A DNA stretch of 64,000 bases. Source: Craterilacuibacter sp. RT1T. Lineage in GTDB: Bacteria > Pseudomonadota > Gammaproteobacteria > Burkholderiales > Chromobacteriaceae. Where the stretch lies: contig NZ_JAMFLI010000010.1 of the NCBI RefSeq assembly GCF_023502145.1, forward strand, positions 40,512-104,511. Direction: 5' to 3'. Each line of letters opens with the position of its first letter. The stretch's first letter is position 1. This document shows positions 7,480-16,154 of this stretch, piece by piece. Below the pieces are notes generated by a model. The model was not told the DNA's origin, did no database searches, and saw only the letters and a list, made by a program, of their open reading frames with translations. Position numbers and translations under genes: made by a program.

Positions 7480-10376
7480 ACAAGCGTCTACCCTTTCCCG
7501 AAGTGAAAGCCGCTGCACTGGCCGCCTTGCCGCGTGTGCTGGATTGGGCAGGTATCCACCACCAGCAAGCCGGGCACGAGATCCAGATGCTCAATCCGAC
7601 CCGTAGCAATGATGACGGATTCGGCTCGTTTTCAATCAACAGCGTGACCGGCGTATGGGCTGATTTTGCCAGCGGAGATAAAGGCGGGGACGTGGTGTCT
7701 TTGGTGGCCTTTGTCAAAGGCTACGGGCAAGGCGATGCCTGCAAAGACTTGGCGCGGCTGTTTGGCATTATCAGCGGCGATGCTTCACCCAACAGCCAGC
7801 CGGCCCCGTTGCCGCCACCACCGCCACCGGCACCCGATCCATGGCAGGCATTGTTGCCTATCCCCGAAGGGATGATGGGCACCATCCCGCGCACCAAGTA
7901 CAAGCACCCCGGCACGATTAAACAATTTTGGTGGTATCACGATGCCGCCGGCCAAAAGCTAGGGGCGGTTGTTCGGGTAGAGCCGGGCATGAATGACCGC
8001 AGTAAGGACTATTTCCCTTTGTTCGCTTTCCAGCATAACGAGAGCGGCAAGCATGAATGGCGCTGGAAAAATATAAACGGCCTGCGCCCCTTGTATGGGC
8101 TGGATAAATTGGCGGACCGGCCTAATGCCCCGGTGGTAATTTGCGAAGGCGAGAAAGCCGCCGATGCCGCCGCCAAACTGTTGCCCGGTCACGTTGCAGT
8201 GTGCTGGATGGCGGGTGCCAAGGCACTAGGCAAGGCCGACTTCACCCCGCTATCAGGGCGCAATTGCCTGATCTGGCCGGACAATGACGCCCCCGGCGAA
8301 GCCGCCGCGCAAGAGTTGGCGGGGATACTCGGGCGGGTGGGTGTCGCTGGCGTTTATCAGGTAGATATTGCCGCCTTTGCCGAATTTACCCCTGCCAGCG
8401 ATCAAGGCCGCGCCGAACTAACACATGGCGGCAAGTGGGAGGCCGGCGACGATGCCGCCGATGCACTCGAATACGGCTGGACGGCTGGCCATATGCAATG
8501 CCTTGCCGAGGCCAAGCGCCTGATCCTTGCCGACAAGGACGAAACAACACCCACACCAGATGCCACTAGCGCGGCACCCAGCAAGCCACGCGCACCACGA
8601 CGCAAGGCGGCCAGCCCCGCACCATCCGGCAGCAACCCGTTTAAATTATCGGCGTCTGGCGTGTACTTTCAGACCGAAGATATGGATGTGGCGTTTTGGG
8701 TATGCGGGCCGCTGCATATTCTGGCCAGTACCCGCGATGATAACGGCGAAAACTGGGGGCTATTGGTACGCATGACTGACCCGGACGGCAACGATAAGGA
8801 ATGGAATATTCCCGCCGAAATGCTGGCCGCTGGCGAAGGCACCGAGATTGTAAAAGGACTACTCACACGCGGTCTGCGCATGGGCGCTGGCCCCAAGGCC
8901 AAGCAGCGCTTGCTTGAGTATCTGGGGCGTTACGATGGCGATGCCCGCGCCACCTTGGTGAATCGTATGGGCTGGCACAAGGGCGCTTTCCTGTTGCCGG
9001 ATGCGTGCATAGGCGACACGTCAGAGCCACTGGTCTACCGTGCCGAAAGCAAGCAGCGTGAGATTGTCAAAACCGCCGGCACCTTGCAGCAATGGCAGCA
9101 AGAGGTGGGGCGTTATTGTGTCGGCAATAGCCGGATGTTGTTTGCCGTATCGACCGCCTTTGCTGGGCCACTCATGGATATTATCGGGGCTGAGTCTGGC
9201 GGGTTTCATCTATACGGGGAAAGTTCGCAAGGCAAAAGCACCATTTTTGAAGCCTTGTCTAGCGTGTACGGCACCAAGGATTTTATGCGCTCGTGGCGCT
9301 CAACCGATAACAGCCTAGAGGCCGTGGCCACCGAGTATTCAGACTGCGTTTTGCCACTGGACGAAATCGGCATGTGTGACCCGCGCATTGTTGGCGACAC
9401 CATTTACATGCTGGGCAATGGCAAGGGCAAAGGCCGCGCCAATGACCAAGGCGGGAGCCGGGGCCGTGTTGCATCATGGCGCTTGCTGTTCTTGTCGTCT
9501 GGCGAGGTGACACCAGAAGCCCGAATGCTTGAGGTTGGCCGCAAGATGATGGCCGGCATGGAAGTTCGGCTTGTAAACATCCCCAAGAATGAGCACACCG
9601 AATTCGGCATGTTTGAGTGCATCCACGGCAAGAAATCAGCCAGTGCTTTTGCCGATGGGATCAAGGCTGCCACAGCAAAATACTATGGGACGCCGATACG
9701 GGCTTATCTGGGCAAGCTAGTTGCTGAGCGGGCTAAAGTTGCGGCGCTCTTGGTGGAGGGCATGAAGCGGTTTGCCGGCGACGTTGTCCCAGATGGGGCG
9801 CATGGTCAGGTGCATCGTGTCGCTTACCGCTTTGCACTGGTGGCCATGGCGGGTGAACTGGCGAGTGAATGGGGCGTGACCGACTGGCCGAAAGGGGAAG
9901 CAATCAAGGCAGCCCGCCTTTGCTTTACCGATTGGCTGCATTCACGCGGCACCAGAGGGAGCCGCGAAGATGACCAGATCATTGCACGGATAAGGCTGTT
10001 TTTTGAGCAGAACGGCGAAGCCCGATTTACTCGCCTATCCACAGAAACAGCACTTTATGACAATGAAGGCAGCGCCCCAGACCCGGACGACCACGCCCCG
10101 AAAACGCTGGCCCGTTGTGGCTATCGCCTGAAAGATAAAACCGAAGGGCTGATAAAGTATTACATCTTGCCGGAGAGTTTTAGAACGGAGATTTGCGCCG
10201 GGCTAGACCATAACCGGGTATGTAAATTATTGCTTGAACTTGGCGCGTTAGAGACCACCAAGGGCGGTAACAATCGCTTGCAGGTCAGGACAACGCCAGA
10301 GGCAAAATACAGCAATAGCGGGCGGGCTTGGGTGTATTGCATTACGTCTAATCTGTTTGGTGGCAGCCATGACTAG
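7476..10376 (+). CDS. Toprim/DUF927 primase-helicase (P4 alpha-like replication protein)
   Basis: A 966-aa multidomain replication protein. The N-terminal part (about 40-100) resembles the CHC2/DUF-type primase cap region. A Toprim domain has CEGEK at residues 223-227 and WPDNDAPG from residue 267, giving the catalytic Glu and Asp pair. A Pro-rich linker follows near 345-385. A DUF927 helicase-type ATPase then shows Walker A GESSQGKS at 581-588 and Walker B LDEIG at 628-632. It should prime and unwind DNA at the element's origin. The GTGAC iteron blocks at 1531 and 12751 are the obvious candidate binding sites. It ends the coupled operon together with the next ORF. Confidence 0.88.
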   Translation: MNKRLPFPEVKAAALAALPRVLDWAGIHHQQAGHEIQMLNPTRSNDDGFGSFSINSVTGVWADFASGDKGGDVVSLVAFVKGYGQGDACKDLARLFGIISGDASPNSQPAPLPPPPPPAPDPWQALLPIPEGMMGTIPRTKYKHPGTIKQFWWYHDAAGQKLGAVVRVEPGMNDRSKDYFPLFAFQHNESGKHEWRWKNINGLRPLYGLDKLADRPNAPVVICEGEKAADAAAKLLPGHVAVCWMAGAKALGKADFTPLSGRNCLIWPDNDAPGEAAAQELAGILGRVGVAGVYQVDIAAFAEFTPASDQGRAELTHGGKWEAGDDAADALEYGWTAGHMQCLAEAKRLILADKDETTPTPDATSAAPSKPRAPRRKAASPAPSGSNPFKLSASGVYFQTEDMDVAFWVCGPLHILASTRDDNGENWGLLVRMTDPDGNDKEWNIPAEMLAAGEGTEIVKGLLTRGLRMGAGPKAKQRLLEYLGRYDGDARATLVNRMGWHKGAFLLPDACIGDTSEPLVYRAESKQREIVKTAGTLQQWQQEVGRYCVGNSRMLFAVSTAFAGPLMDIIGAESGGFHLYGESSQGKSTIFEALSSVYGTKDFMRSWRSTDNSLEAVATEYSDCVLPLDEIGMCDPRIVGDTIYMLGNGKGKGRANDQGGSRGRVASWRLLFLSSGEVTPEARMLEVGRKMMAGMEVRLVNIPKNEHTEFGMFECIHGKKSASAFADGIKAATAKYYGTPIRAYLGKLVAERAKVAALLVEGMKRFAGDVVPDGAHGQVHRVAYRFALVAMAGELASEWGVTDWPKGEAIKAARLCFTDWLHSRGTRGSREDDQIIARIRLFFEQNGEARFTRLSTETALYDNEGSAPDPDDHAPKTLARCGYRLKDKTEGLIKYYILPESFRTEICAGLDHNRVCKLLLELGALETTKGGNNRLQVRTTPEAKYSNSGRAWVYCITSNLFGGSHD

Positions 10377-10845
10377 CGCCTTATCGTCGTCGTGGCTGGA
10401 TGGTCTATTTTCCCAAACCGAGATAGCGCCGGAACAAGGCCACAGCGAAACGACATTTGTAACCAAGGCAGGCGAACAAGCAGACCCGCTTTCCCTGCCG
10501 TGGTGTACTGATGATGGAGCCGCGCTATCGGGCACGCTTCACCCCTTAGCCGCCGCGCCGCTGATGTGCCGTGCTTGCTATCGACTGGGGGAAGTCTCTT
10601 GCCAGTCAGCAGCAAGCCCGCCACCACTAGCCACCGCTGCCCGTTGTCAGTCTTTCGCGCCGCGTGACGGGGTGACTATTGGCAAGACTTGGCTATGGCG
10701 TGTTGGGCTTGTTGGTGGTGGCATCGTGTGGCTGTCATGCCTTCCAGAAAAAGGCCAACGCCAAGCCATACAAACCGCCCGCGCTGAGTATGGAGACAAG
10801 ATAGAGTCTGTTCACCCCTGCCCCGGATTTGATGCAATCCCATAA
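10369..10845 (+). CDS. Hypothetical protein, 158 aa
   Basis: An unrecognised protein starting inside the 3' end of the primase gene (8 bp overlap). It carries scattered Cys residues (CRACYRLGEVSCQ), a hydrophobic stretch WRVGLVGGGIVWLSCLP and a C-terminal CPGF. Gene overlap suggests coupling with the primase. ATG 10369 is preferred over 10357 because it sits at the overlap. The function is unknown. Confidence 0.5.
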   Translation: MTSALSSSWLDGLFSQTEIAPEQGHSETTFVTKAGEQADPLSLPWCTDDGAALSGTLHPLAAAPLMCRACYRLGEVSCQSAASPPPLATAARCQSFAPRDGVTIGKTWLWRVGLVGGGIVWLSCLPEKGQRQAIQTARAEYGDKIESVHPCPGFDAIP

Positions 10846-10905
10846 GCAAAGGCCCAGCAATTTCTATGGTACAAAAAATACAATCATTGCCAATAATTTA
10901 AATTA

Positions 10906-11301
10906 TTATTTTGAGCCAAAAACATCTTTCAACTGTTTCAATATCTCCACAAATATAGATGGAGATGTGGATTCTTCAGAGTCACGATAAAAAACGCCGC
11001 GCGCAATAACAAGAGAAAGCAACAACGGTATTATTGCCGTCACAATCAAAAGATACAAATCCTCTTTGCTATGTGGCCGCGTAGCAAGCAATACTATTAT
11101 TTGAATAAAAGTTAAAATAAAAAAAACTAAAACGACTACAAATATCCCATAAAAAACATAAGTTCTAAAATCATGCGTTTGCTGCTTCTCTTTTAAACGA
11201 AGACCCTCCATATCACCAGCTGGAGGGCCTACGTCTGCTGGCATCTCTATTTCCTGAAGCCCTTGCAAGTCAACACTTCCACCAACTTCACTCATTCCCA
11301 T
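10906..11301 (-). CDS. Two-TM membrane protein, candidate PanA-paired toxin
   Basis: A 131-aa protein with an acidic N-terminus and two strong transmembrane helices (about residues 48-72 and 84-103: YGIFVVVLVFFILTFIQII and LLIVTAIIPLLLSLVIA), then a short soluble tail. It lies 3 bp after a Panacea-domain gene on the same strand, with no clear Shine-Dalgarno of its own, so it is coupled to it. Panacea antitoxins pair with many toxin types including small two-TM membrane proteins, hence the toxin proposal. AT-rich codon use marks the pair as recent cargo. Confidence 0.65.
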   Translation of the reverse strand: MGMSEVGGSVDLQGLQEIEMPADVGPPAGDMEGLRLKEKQQTHDFRTYVFYGIFVVVLVFFILTFIQIIVLLATRPHSKEDLYLLIVTAIIPLLLSLVIARGVFYRDSEESTSPSIFVEILKQLKDVFGSK

Positions 11302-11304
11302 GGA

Positions 11305-11799
11305 TTATGCTTTATGTGTTTTATTGCGATTATCATTTGCTTTCTCAACGAAGTATTTTTTTATTTCTTCATTTTTAATAAATGTCTTTCCATTTCTTCT
11401 TGCATCAAACCAAGGAGTATCTGGCTGATGCGTCATATCAGAAAGCTGCAATGCAGAATATGGAGAGTACTTACCCCAAACAACATCCAGTAGTTTCCAA
11501 AAATCACTATCAGAAAACCGGACCATTAAAGCACGATGAGTGTTTTCATCAGATGGCTCTGGAGCATAAGAAATAGGAGACTTCCCATAACCTTTAAATT
11601 CGTGGTAAATATTTTCTATAACAGGGCCATATGGCCATGCCTCAAAAGACTCATCAAAAAGCTCTCTACCATATACAGCAAGATTCCATCCGTTCAAAAA
11701 GAACAGAAGCTTCTGAAGCTTCATATGAGTAAGCTGAGATCCCTCGTTTTTTGCTTTATATATCAAGCTATTAGCAACATGTCGTGCTTTGTACGCCAT
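11305..11799 (-). CDS. Panacea (DUF4065) domain protein, candidate antitoxin
   Basis: A 164-aa SocA/GepA-like Panacea protein: VANSLIYKAKNEG, then LTHMKLQKLLFFLNGW and EAWPYGPVIENIYHEF are the family hallmarks. Panacea domains act as hyperpromiscuous antitoxins. The start at 11799 has an AGGAAG Shine-Dalgarno sequence; the longer frame from 11832 lacks one. A perfect palindrome ACTATG-A-CATAGT sits about 40 bp upstream, a likely autoregulatory operator. The pair is read against the direction of the replication operon, as is usual for cargo. Confidence 0.82.
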   Translation of the reverse strand: MAYKARHVANSLIYKAKNEGSQLTHMKLQKLLFFLNGWNLAVYGRELFDESFEAWPYGPVIENIYHEFKGYGKSPISYAPEPSDENTHRALMVRFSDSDFWKLLDVVWGKYSPYSALQLSDMTHQPDTPWFDARRNGKTFIKNEEIKKYFVEKANDNRNKTHKA

Positions 11800-11837
11800 A
11801 GTCACTTCCTCGCTTTCCTTGCTGGCAACCACTAAAA

Positions 11838-11850
11838 ACTATGACATAGT
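11838..11850 (-). promoter_or_regulatory. Perfect palindrome upstream of Panacea gene
   Basis: ACTATG-A-CATAGT is a 6+1+6 perfect inverted repeat 39-51 bp before the start codon at 11799. Toxin-antitoxin operons are commonly repressed by the antitoxin or complex at such sites. No clear -35/-10 pair was identified. Confidence 0.45.
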
Positions 11851-11956
11851 AGTCAGCGCATTTTACGAAACCGACAAGTGTAATATACAGCAACCAGATC
11901 GTATACGCTTAGCCAATAATGGAAGGTATCTTGGCCATATCTAAACGAGGAACAGC

Positions 11957-12640
11957 CAAGGCCACAGCCAGATCACTGGCCAGTGGACACACACACCACA
12001 GCACCGACCACGATAGCCACCGGCAAGCACCCTGCCCATACCCGAGCGGGTGACGAACCAAGACCACAACCGGATCACCAGTCCGTGATCACCACACCCT
12101 GCAAGACCATGAAGCAAGCACGCGCCGCCAGTGCAACAGCCCGCTTTCCAGCGCCCACGCTGGTGACGCCAAGGCCACGGCTAGGTCACCAGCCAGTGCC
12201 CCACACGCTACCGCACCATCCACGCCGGCAGCCGGCAAGCGCCTTACCCATGCCCGAGCCAGTGACAGCCAAGGCCACGACCAGATCACCAGCTCGTGAT
12301 CCACACGCTACCGCACCGACCACGCCGGCCACCGGCAAGCGCCTTACCCATGCCCGAGCGGGTGACGAACCAAGACCACAACCGGATCACCAATCCGTGA
12401 CCACCACACCCTGCAAGACCATGAAGCACGCACGCGCCGCCAGTGCAACAGCCAACTTTCCAGCGCCCACGCTGGTGACAGCCAAGGACACGGCCAGACC
12501 ACCAGTCCGTGCCACACAAGCCACAACACCGGCCATGGCAGCCACCGGCAAGCGCCTTACCCATGTCCGATCCAGTGACGACCAAGGCCACAACCAGACC
12601 ACCAGCCTGTGACCACCACACCCTGCAAGACCATAGATCA
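11957..12640. repeat. Tandem repeat array B, ~100 bp units of two alternating subtypes
   Basis: About 6.5 units on the same strand as array A. Most begin with ACCRGATCACCAGYCMGTG and end in (G)GTGAC...AAGGCCAC. One subtype carries CACCGGCAAGCGCCTTACCC; the other carries CCCTGCAAGACCATGAAGCA and CCAGCGCCCACGCTGGTGAC. The subtypes alternate, giving a higher-order period of about 200 bp (for example 12069 and 12380 are near-identical). A 209-aa open frame runs through it only because unit lengths are near multiples of three; I do not call it a gene. Confidence 0.78.
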
Positions 12641-12750
12641 AAGGCATGCAACCGGCAACATATGGCAAGGCGAATTTGTATATAAGGAATTTAAAAACAT
12701 GGCAAACATGGGCAAATAAAGGCTTTAAAGTAAGCAAATTTAAGCGTGCA

Positions 12751-12903
12751 AAATGGCGCTAATTTTGCCATTTTTTGCCCTGTCACCGCCTATAAGGCAG
12801 TGACACCCGATTTTGTCACCGCCTAAAAACCCTTTAAAAACAACAATGTCACTGCGTCACCGCTGTCACCGCCTGCTTTTTGGTGCATGGGTGGTTTGTG
12901 CGC
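12751..12903. repeat. Right iteron block (inverted repeat, arm 2)
   Basis: The reverse complement of this segment matches 1531-1685 almost base for base, including six GTGAC-type iterons, the AT-rich spacer GTTGTTTTTAAAGG and the flanking CAAACCACCC. Together the two arms frame all genes of the first element. If the element circularises at the att cores, the two blocks would lie about 1 kb apart, facing each other across attP. Confidence 0.72.
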
Positions 12904-13574
12904 CGTTAGGATGTAAAAAAGATCGGCAGCGGGGGCGCTTTGGTGAAGCATCATTGCCCAATGGAAATGCAAAGGTACTTCCCGGAGGGGTGCCCTATAC
13001 GGGTAGGGCAGGCGCGAGACTTTGCCAGTCTGTGAAGCTTCCGGCTAACTTAACCGTTCACACGGGTTAACTTGATTACTTGTTGTTAATACTTAAAGGT
13101 CTGACCGCATACCCAAAATGGCGGGTCCTTCCATAGGGTGCCCAAGCAAGGGTAATTCGATCCTCGCTAGCGTCCTAGCCACGATAATTTCATAAGGGGG
13201 TTATGCCGTAATGAAGGGGGCAGGGGGTGGTCAGAAGTCTGTACTCAACTAGTCGGAACCGCGTGCCTAACTGTGAATTTTTATGGAGAGGCTTTTTCAA
13301 GGGGGGGGGGGTTAAGAATGAAGCATCAAGGTAGGGAGATCGTGGGCAGAGGGAAGCATCCTTATACCCTGACAGAAGATTGCACAACAGAAGCACCGTA
13401 TGGCCGAGTGGCGAGAGCTTCGCTAGTGGACTGAGACAGCCCCTAACCCCTGCCCATGGAAACGGATTTTCTGTGGTTTCATGGGGTAGCAAGACAAGCT
13501 TGGGGGTATATTTGGGGGTACATTTGGAATATGAAAAACACAAACCCTTACAATCTGTGGCTTGCAGGCCACAA
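12904..13574. other. Gene-poor right end of element 1
   Basis: I see no supported gene in these 670 bases. The segment contains an 11-base G tract at 13301-13311, several short inverted repeats (for example AACCGTTCACACGGGTT near 13052) and, at 13501-13522, the TGGGGGTATA pair described separately. Short open frames on both strands overlap one another and lack ribosome-binding sites. Confidence 0.5.
13501..13522. promoter_or_regulatory. Candidate integrase arm-type sites, right end
   Basis: TGGGGGTATA (13501-13510) and TGGGGGTACA (13513-13522) repeat the decamer pair of 1368-1389 with the same 2-base gap and the same orientation. They lie about 55 bp before the middle att copy, which supports placing the right end of element 1 there. 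Confidence 0.5.
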
Positions 13575-13596
13575 TTCGATTCCCGCCGGGGCACCA
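13575..13596 (+). repeat. attM: internal tRNA-Arg 3'-end copy
   Basis: TTCGATTCCCGCCGGGG-CACCA matches the end of tRNA-Arg with one G missing. No tRNA body precedes it. An integrase gene starts 93 bp downstream. It is best read as the junction between two tandem elements that share the site: attR of element 1 and attL of element 2. Confidence 0.65.
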
Positions 13597-13688
13597 CCTC
13601 ACTGCCAAGTGGTTGATTTGCATGATTTTCCATTCAGATCAGCCACTTACATCTCGCCGGTGTTACACGTGGGTGTTACACTCGCAGG

Positions 13689-15281
13689 ATGAATGCCGTG
13701 TCGAAAACCAACTATCTAACTCGCCGTTCTGGCGTTTATTACTTTCGCAGGAAAATTCCTCTAGCACTCCAGCCTACTATTGGGCGCAAGGAAGTGTGCT
13801 TCTCGCTGGGAACGAAAGACCCCAAGGAAGCGGAACGTCTTGCCCGCGAGAAAGCCGTTGAGATTGATCGTGAGTGGGCATCCATTCAGCAGTCCATCAC
13901 CACTCCAGCCATACCAGCTTCGGAACTAACTCTCTCCCATTACGAGCAGATACAGCAGACGTTCAGTAATGCCGTACTTTCGTTCATGGAATCGCGGAAA
14001 GTCCAAGGGATCAGCGATGCTGAGTACGACGAGTTCGAGACACTGCTAGCTGCCGTTGATAGCGCCTCGCGCAAGCAGTTCACCCGTGGCAACTTTCGGG
14101 CAGTGGCGGCTGTATTGGAAGCATGGGCAGGCGTACTACATATCACCCTTCCTGATCGGGAAACGCCTGCGTACAGGGAAACGTTGCTGAACATATCCAA
14201 AGCGATGCGCCATACCATCCAGCAAGCCAAAGCCCTACATGCTGGCGATCTGGTGCCTATCCCTCCCCGCCCGGCACATACGGCGCTTAACGTCGATCCA
14301 GCAGTATCGTCCACGAATGAAACCTCTTGGCCTGTCCTGCTTGAACGTTGGGCTAACGAGCGGGCACCAAGGAGCAAAACCCTAGCAGAATGGCAACTGT
14401 ACGTTGGTCGCTTCGCTGACTTGAACCCGGACATCTCCATCGAACAAACCGAGAAGCGCCATGTGGTTGCCTTCAAGGACTGGTTAGTTGCCAAGGACTA
14501 CTCCCCGGCCACGGTGGAGAAGCATCTGACAGCGATCAGAAGCCTGCTCGGCTGGGCACTGGATAACGACATCATCACCCGCAACCCGGCCACTGGGGTG
14601 CGCATCGCGAAGGCCACAAACAGCGCCCCAAGCAGGCAACCGTATTCACTTGAAGACCTGAACGCCATCTTCAGCACAGCCATCTTCCGCGAGGGCGAAA
14701 GACCAAAAGCCGGACGCGGGGAAGCGGCCTTCTGGTTGCCACTACTGGGACTGTTCACGGGTGCCCGCTTGGAAGAGTTGGGTCAGCTACTTTGTGCCGA
14801 TGTCCGCGAACGCGATCAGGTACATTTCATCGCCATTTCGGATGCCGAAGAAGGTCAGAGCGTCAAAACCAACTCGTCTCGCCGCTTCATCCCCCTACAC
14901 CCGGAACTGCTGCGCTTGGGGTTCTTGGACTATGTTGCTGACCAACGCGAGCAAGGACACCAGCGACTATTCCATTTGCTTGATGCTGGCAAACATGGTG
15001 CGTACACTGTCATGTGGTCGAAGTGGTACGGTCGCTTCGCTCGCAAGCCTCCGCTAAACATGCCCTCGACCAAGGTCTTCCATTCGTTCCGGCACACATT
15101 CAAAGATGCAGCTCGCAACTCAGGCATCCCGAAGGACGTACATGATGCGTTCACTGGACACAGTTCGGGAGACGTAGGCTCGACCTACGGTAACGGTCAC
15201 TCGTTGCAATCGCTGGCTACGTGGATGGTGAAACTGGAATACCCCGGGCTGCAACTCGACTTCACTGGGCGACCTATGTGA
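13689..15281 (+). CDS. Tyrosine integrase of element 2
   Basis: A 530-aa tyrosine recombinase, longer than the P4 integrase and unrelated to it except for the fold. The N-terminus (YLTRRSGVYYFRRKIP, then GTKDPKEAERLA) is the DUF6538-type domain; a SAM-like core-binding domain lies around 215-310. Catalytic residues are Arg360 (TGARLEELG), His465/Arg468 (HSFRH), His491 (GHSSGD) and Tyr500 (STYGN). Lying beside the middle att copy, it is the likely integrase of the 13.6-19.3 kb element. No excisionase is evident in that element. Confidence 0.92.
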   Translation: MNAVSKTNYLTRRSGVYYFRRKIPLALQPTIGRKEVCFSLGTKDPKEAERLAREKAVEIDREWASIQQSITTPAIPASELTLSHYEQIQQTFSNAVLSFMESRKVQGISDAEYDEFETLLAAVDSASRKQFTRGNFRAVAAVLEAWAGVLHITLPDRETPAYRETLLNISKAMRHTIQQAKALHAGDLVPIPPRPAHTALNVDPAVSSTNETSWPVLLERWANERAPRSKTLAEWQLYVGRFADLNPDISIEQTEKRHVVAFKDWLVAKDYSPATVEKHLTAIRSLLGWALDNDIITRNPATGVRIAKATNSAPSRQPYSLEDLNAIFSTAIFREGERPKAGRGEAAFWLPLLGLFTGARLEELGQLLCADVRERDQVHFIAISDAEEGQSVKTNSSRRFIPLHPELLRLGFLDYVADQREQGHQRLFHLLDAGKHGAYTVMWSKWYGRFARKPPLNMPSTKVFHSFRHTFKDAARNSGIPKDVHDAFTGHSSGDVGSTYGNGHSLQSLATWMVKLEYPGLQLDFTGRPM

Positions 15282-15474
15282 GGCCAACAAATGGTAATCG
15301 ACCACAACCGGTCTTTGCGATTATTTCACCTCCTAGAAACAATTAATCATTGTTTTTGGGCTCATGTAGAAAAGCAATTTCTTTGCTGGATACATTCCAA
15401 CTCAAGCATAAATTACTTACACATACATGCAAGCATAAATATAGGTTATGTTTAATAACCGCTAGGAACATTAT

Positions 15475-16059
15475 ATGGACATGCTTACCTTTTTATCAAA
15501 ACTTGTAGAAGCGATAGCTTGGCCTGTAGTTGCGGTCATTTGCTTATTCTCGCTAAAAGAACAGCTTCTTCAGCTTTCACCATTACTTCGACGCCTCAAG
15601 TACAAAGAGTTTGAGGCTGAGTTTGGCGAGGGAGTCAGAGAGGTAAGCGAAAAGCTAACTGAAAAGGAAATATCTTCAACAATTTCTACATCGACAGAGG
15701 AAATTACAGCTTCTGAAAACACACGAAACCATTTAATTAGACTGGCGGAAATCGCACCCCGCGCGGCCATTCTTGAAGCTTGGCTGAAGATAGAGCATTC
15801 TGCCCAACGCCTAATTCGCTCTCATGAGACAGCCGAACACAGGACTATTCGTACAATGGGGCCAGGAATTAATCTTGATCTCATATATAAAACAGGAGTG
15901 GTAACAAATGAGCAGCTCGATAGTTTCAAAATGCTTCGAGGACTAAGAAACAAAGTCATTCATTTTTCGGAGGTGGCATTACCACTCGATGAGGTACTTG
16001 AATACATAGACCTAGCTCTTTCCCTATCAAGGCAGTTTGACAAAGCCACCAAGTGCTAG
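15475..16059 (+). CDS. Membrane-anchored HEPN-like protein
   Basis: A 194-aa protein with one N-terminal transmembrane helix (about 9-28, IAWPVVAVICLFSL), a charged KYKEFEAEFGEGV segment and a C-terminal helical domain containing LRGLRNKVIHF. The R-N-K-V-I-H element fits the RX4-6H signature of HEPN domains, which often act as RNases in defence and toxin systems. AGGAA lies 8 bp before the ATG. The gene is AT-rich relative to the integrase. No antitoxin partner is obvious, and a non-catalytic scaffold is also possible. Confidence 0.6.
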   Translation: MDMLTFLSKLVEAIAWPVVAVICLFSLKEQLLQLSPLLRRLKYKEFEAEFGEGVREVSEKLTEKEISSTISTSTEEITASENTRNHLIRLAEIAPRAAILEAWLKIEHSAQRLIRSHETAEHRTIRTMGPGINLDLIYKTGVVTNEQLDSFKMLRGLRNKVIHFSEVALPLDEVLEYIDLALSLSRQFDKATKC

Positions 16060-16154
16060 CATGGCATTCAATATAACTTCCCTTCGATAGATAAAAGCTG
16101 CGCAACAGCGCCATACAGCAAATAAATTCAGACGAACACATAAGAAACCGCCCA

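Noticed and set aside
11983..12612. 209-aa open frame in repeat array B
   Set aside because: It exists because repeat units are close to multiples of three; Pro/Thr/Ala-rich text without a ribosome-binding site.
13530..13596. Possible second tRNA gene ending in GGGGCACCA
   Set aside because: The five bases before the T-loop cannot pair with CCCGC and no anticodon arm is found; it is only an att copy.
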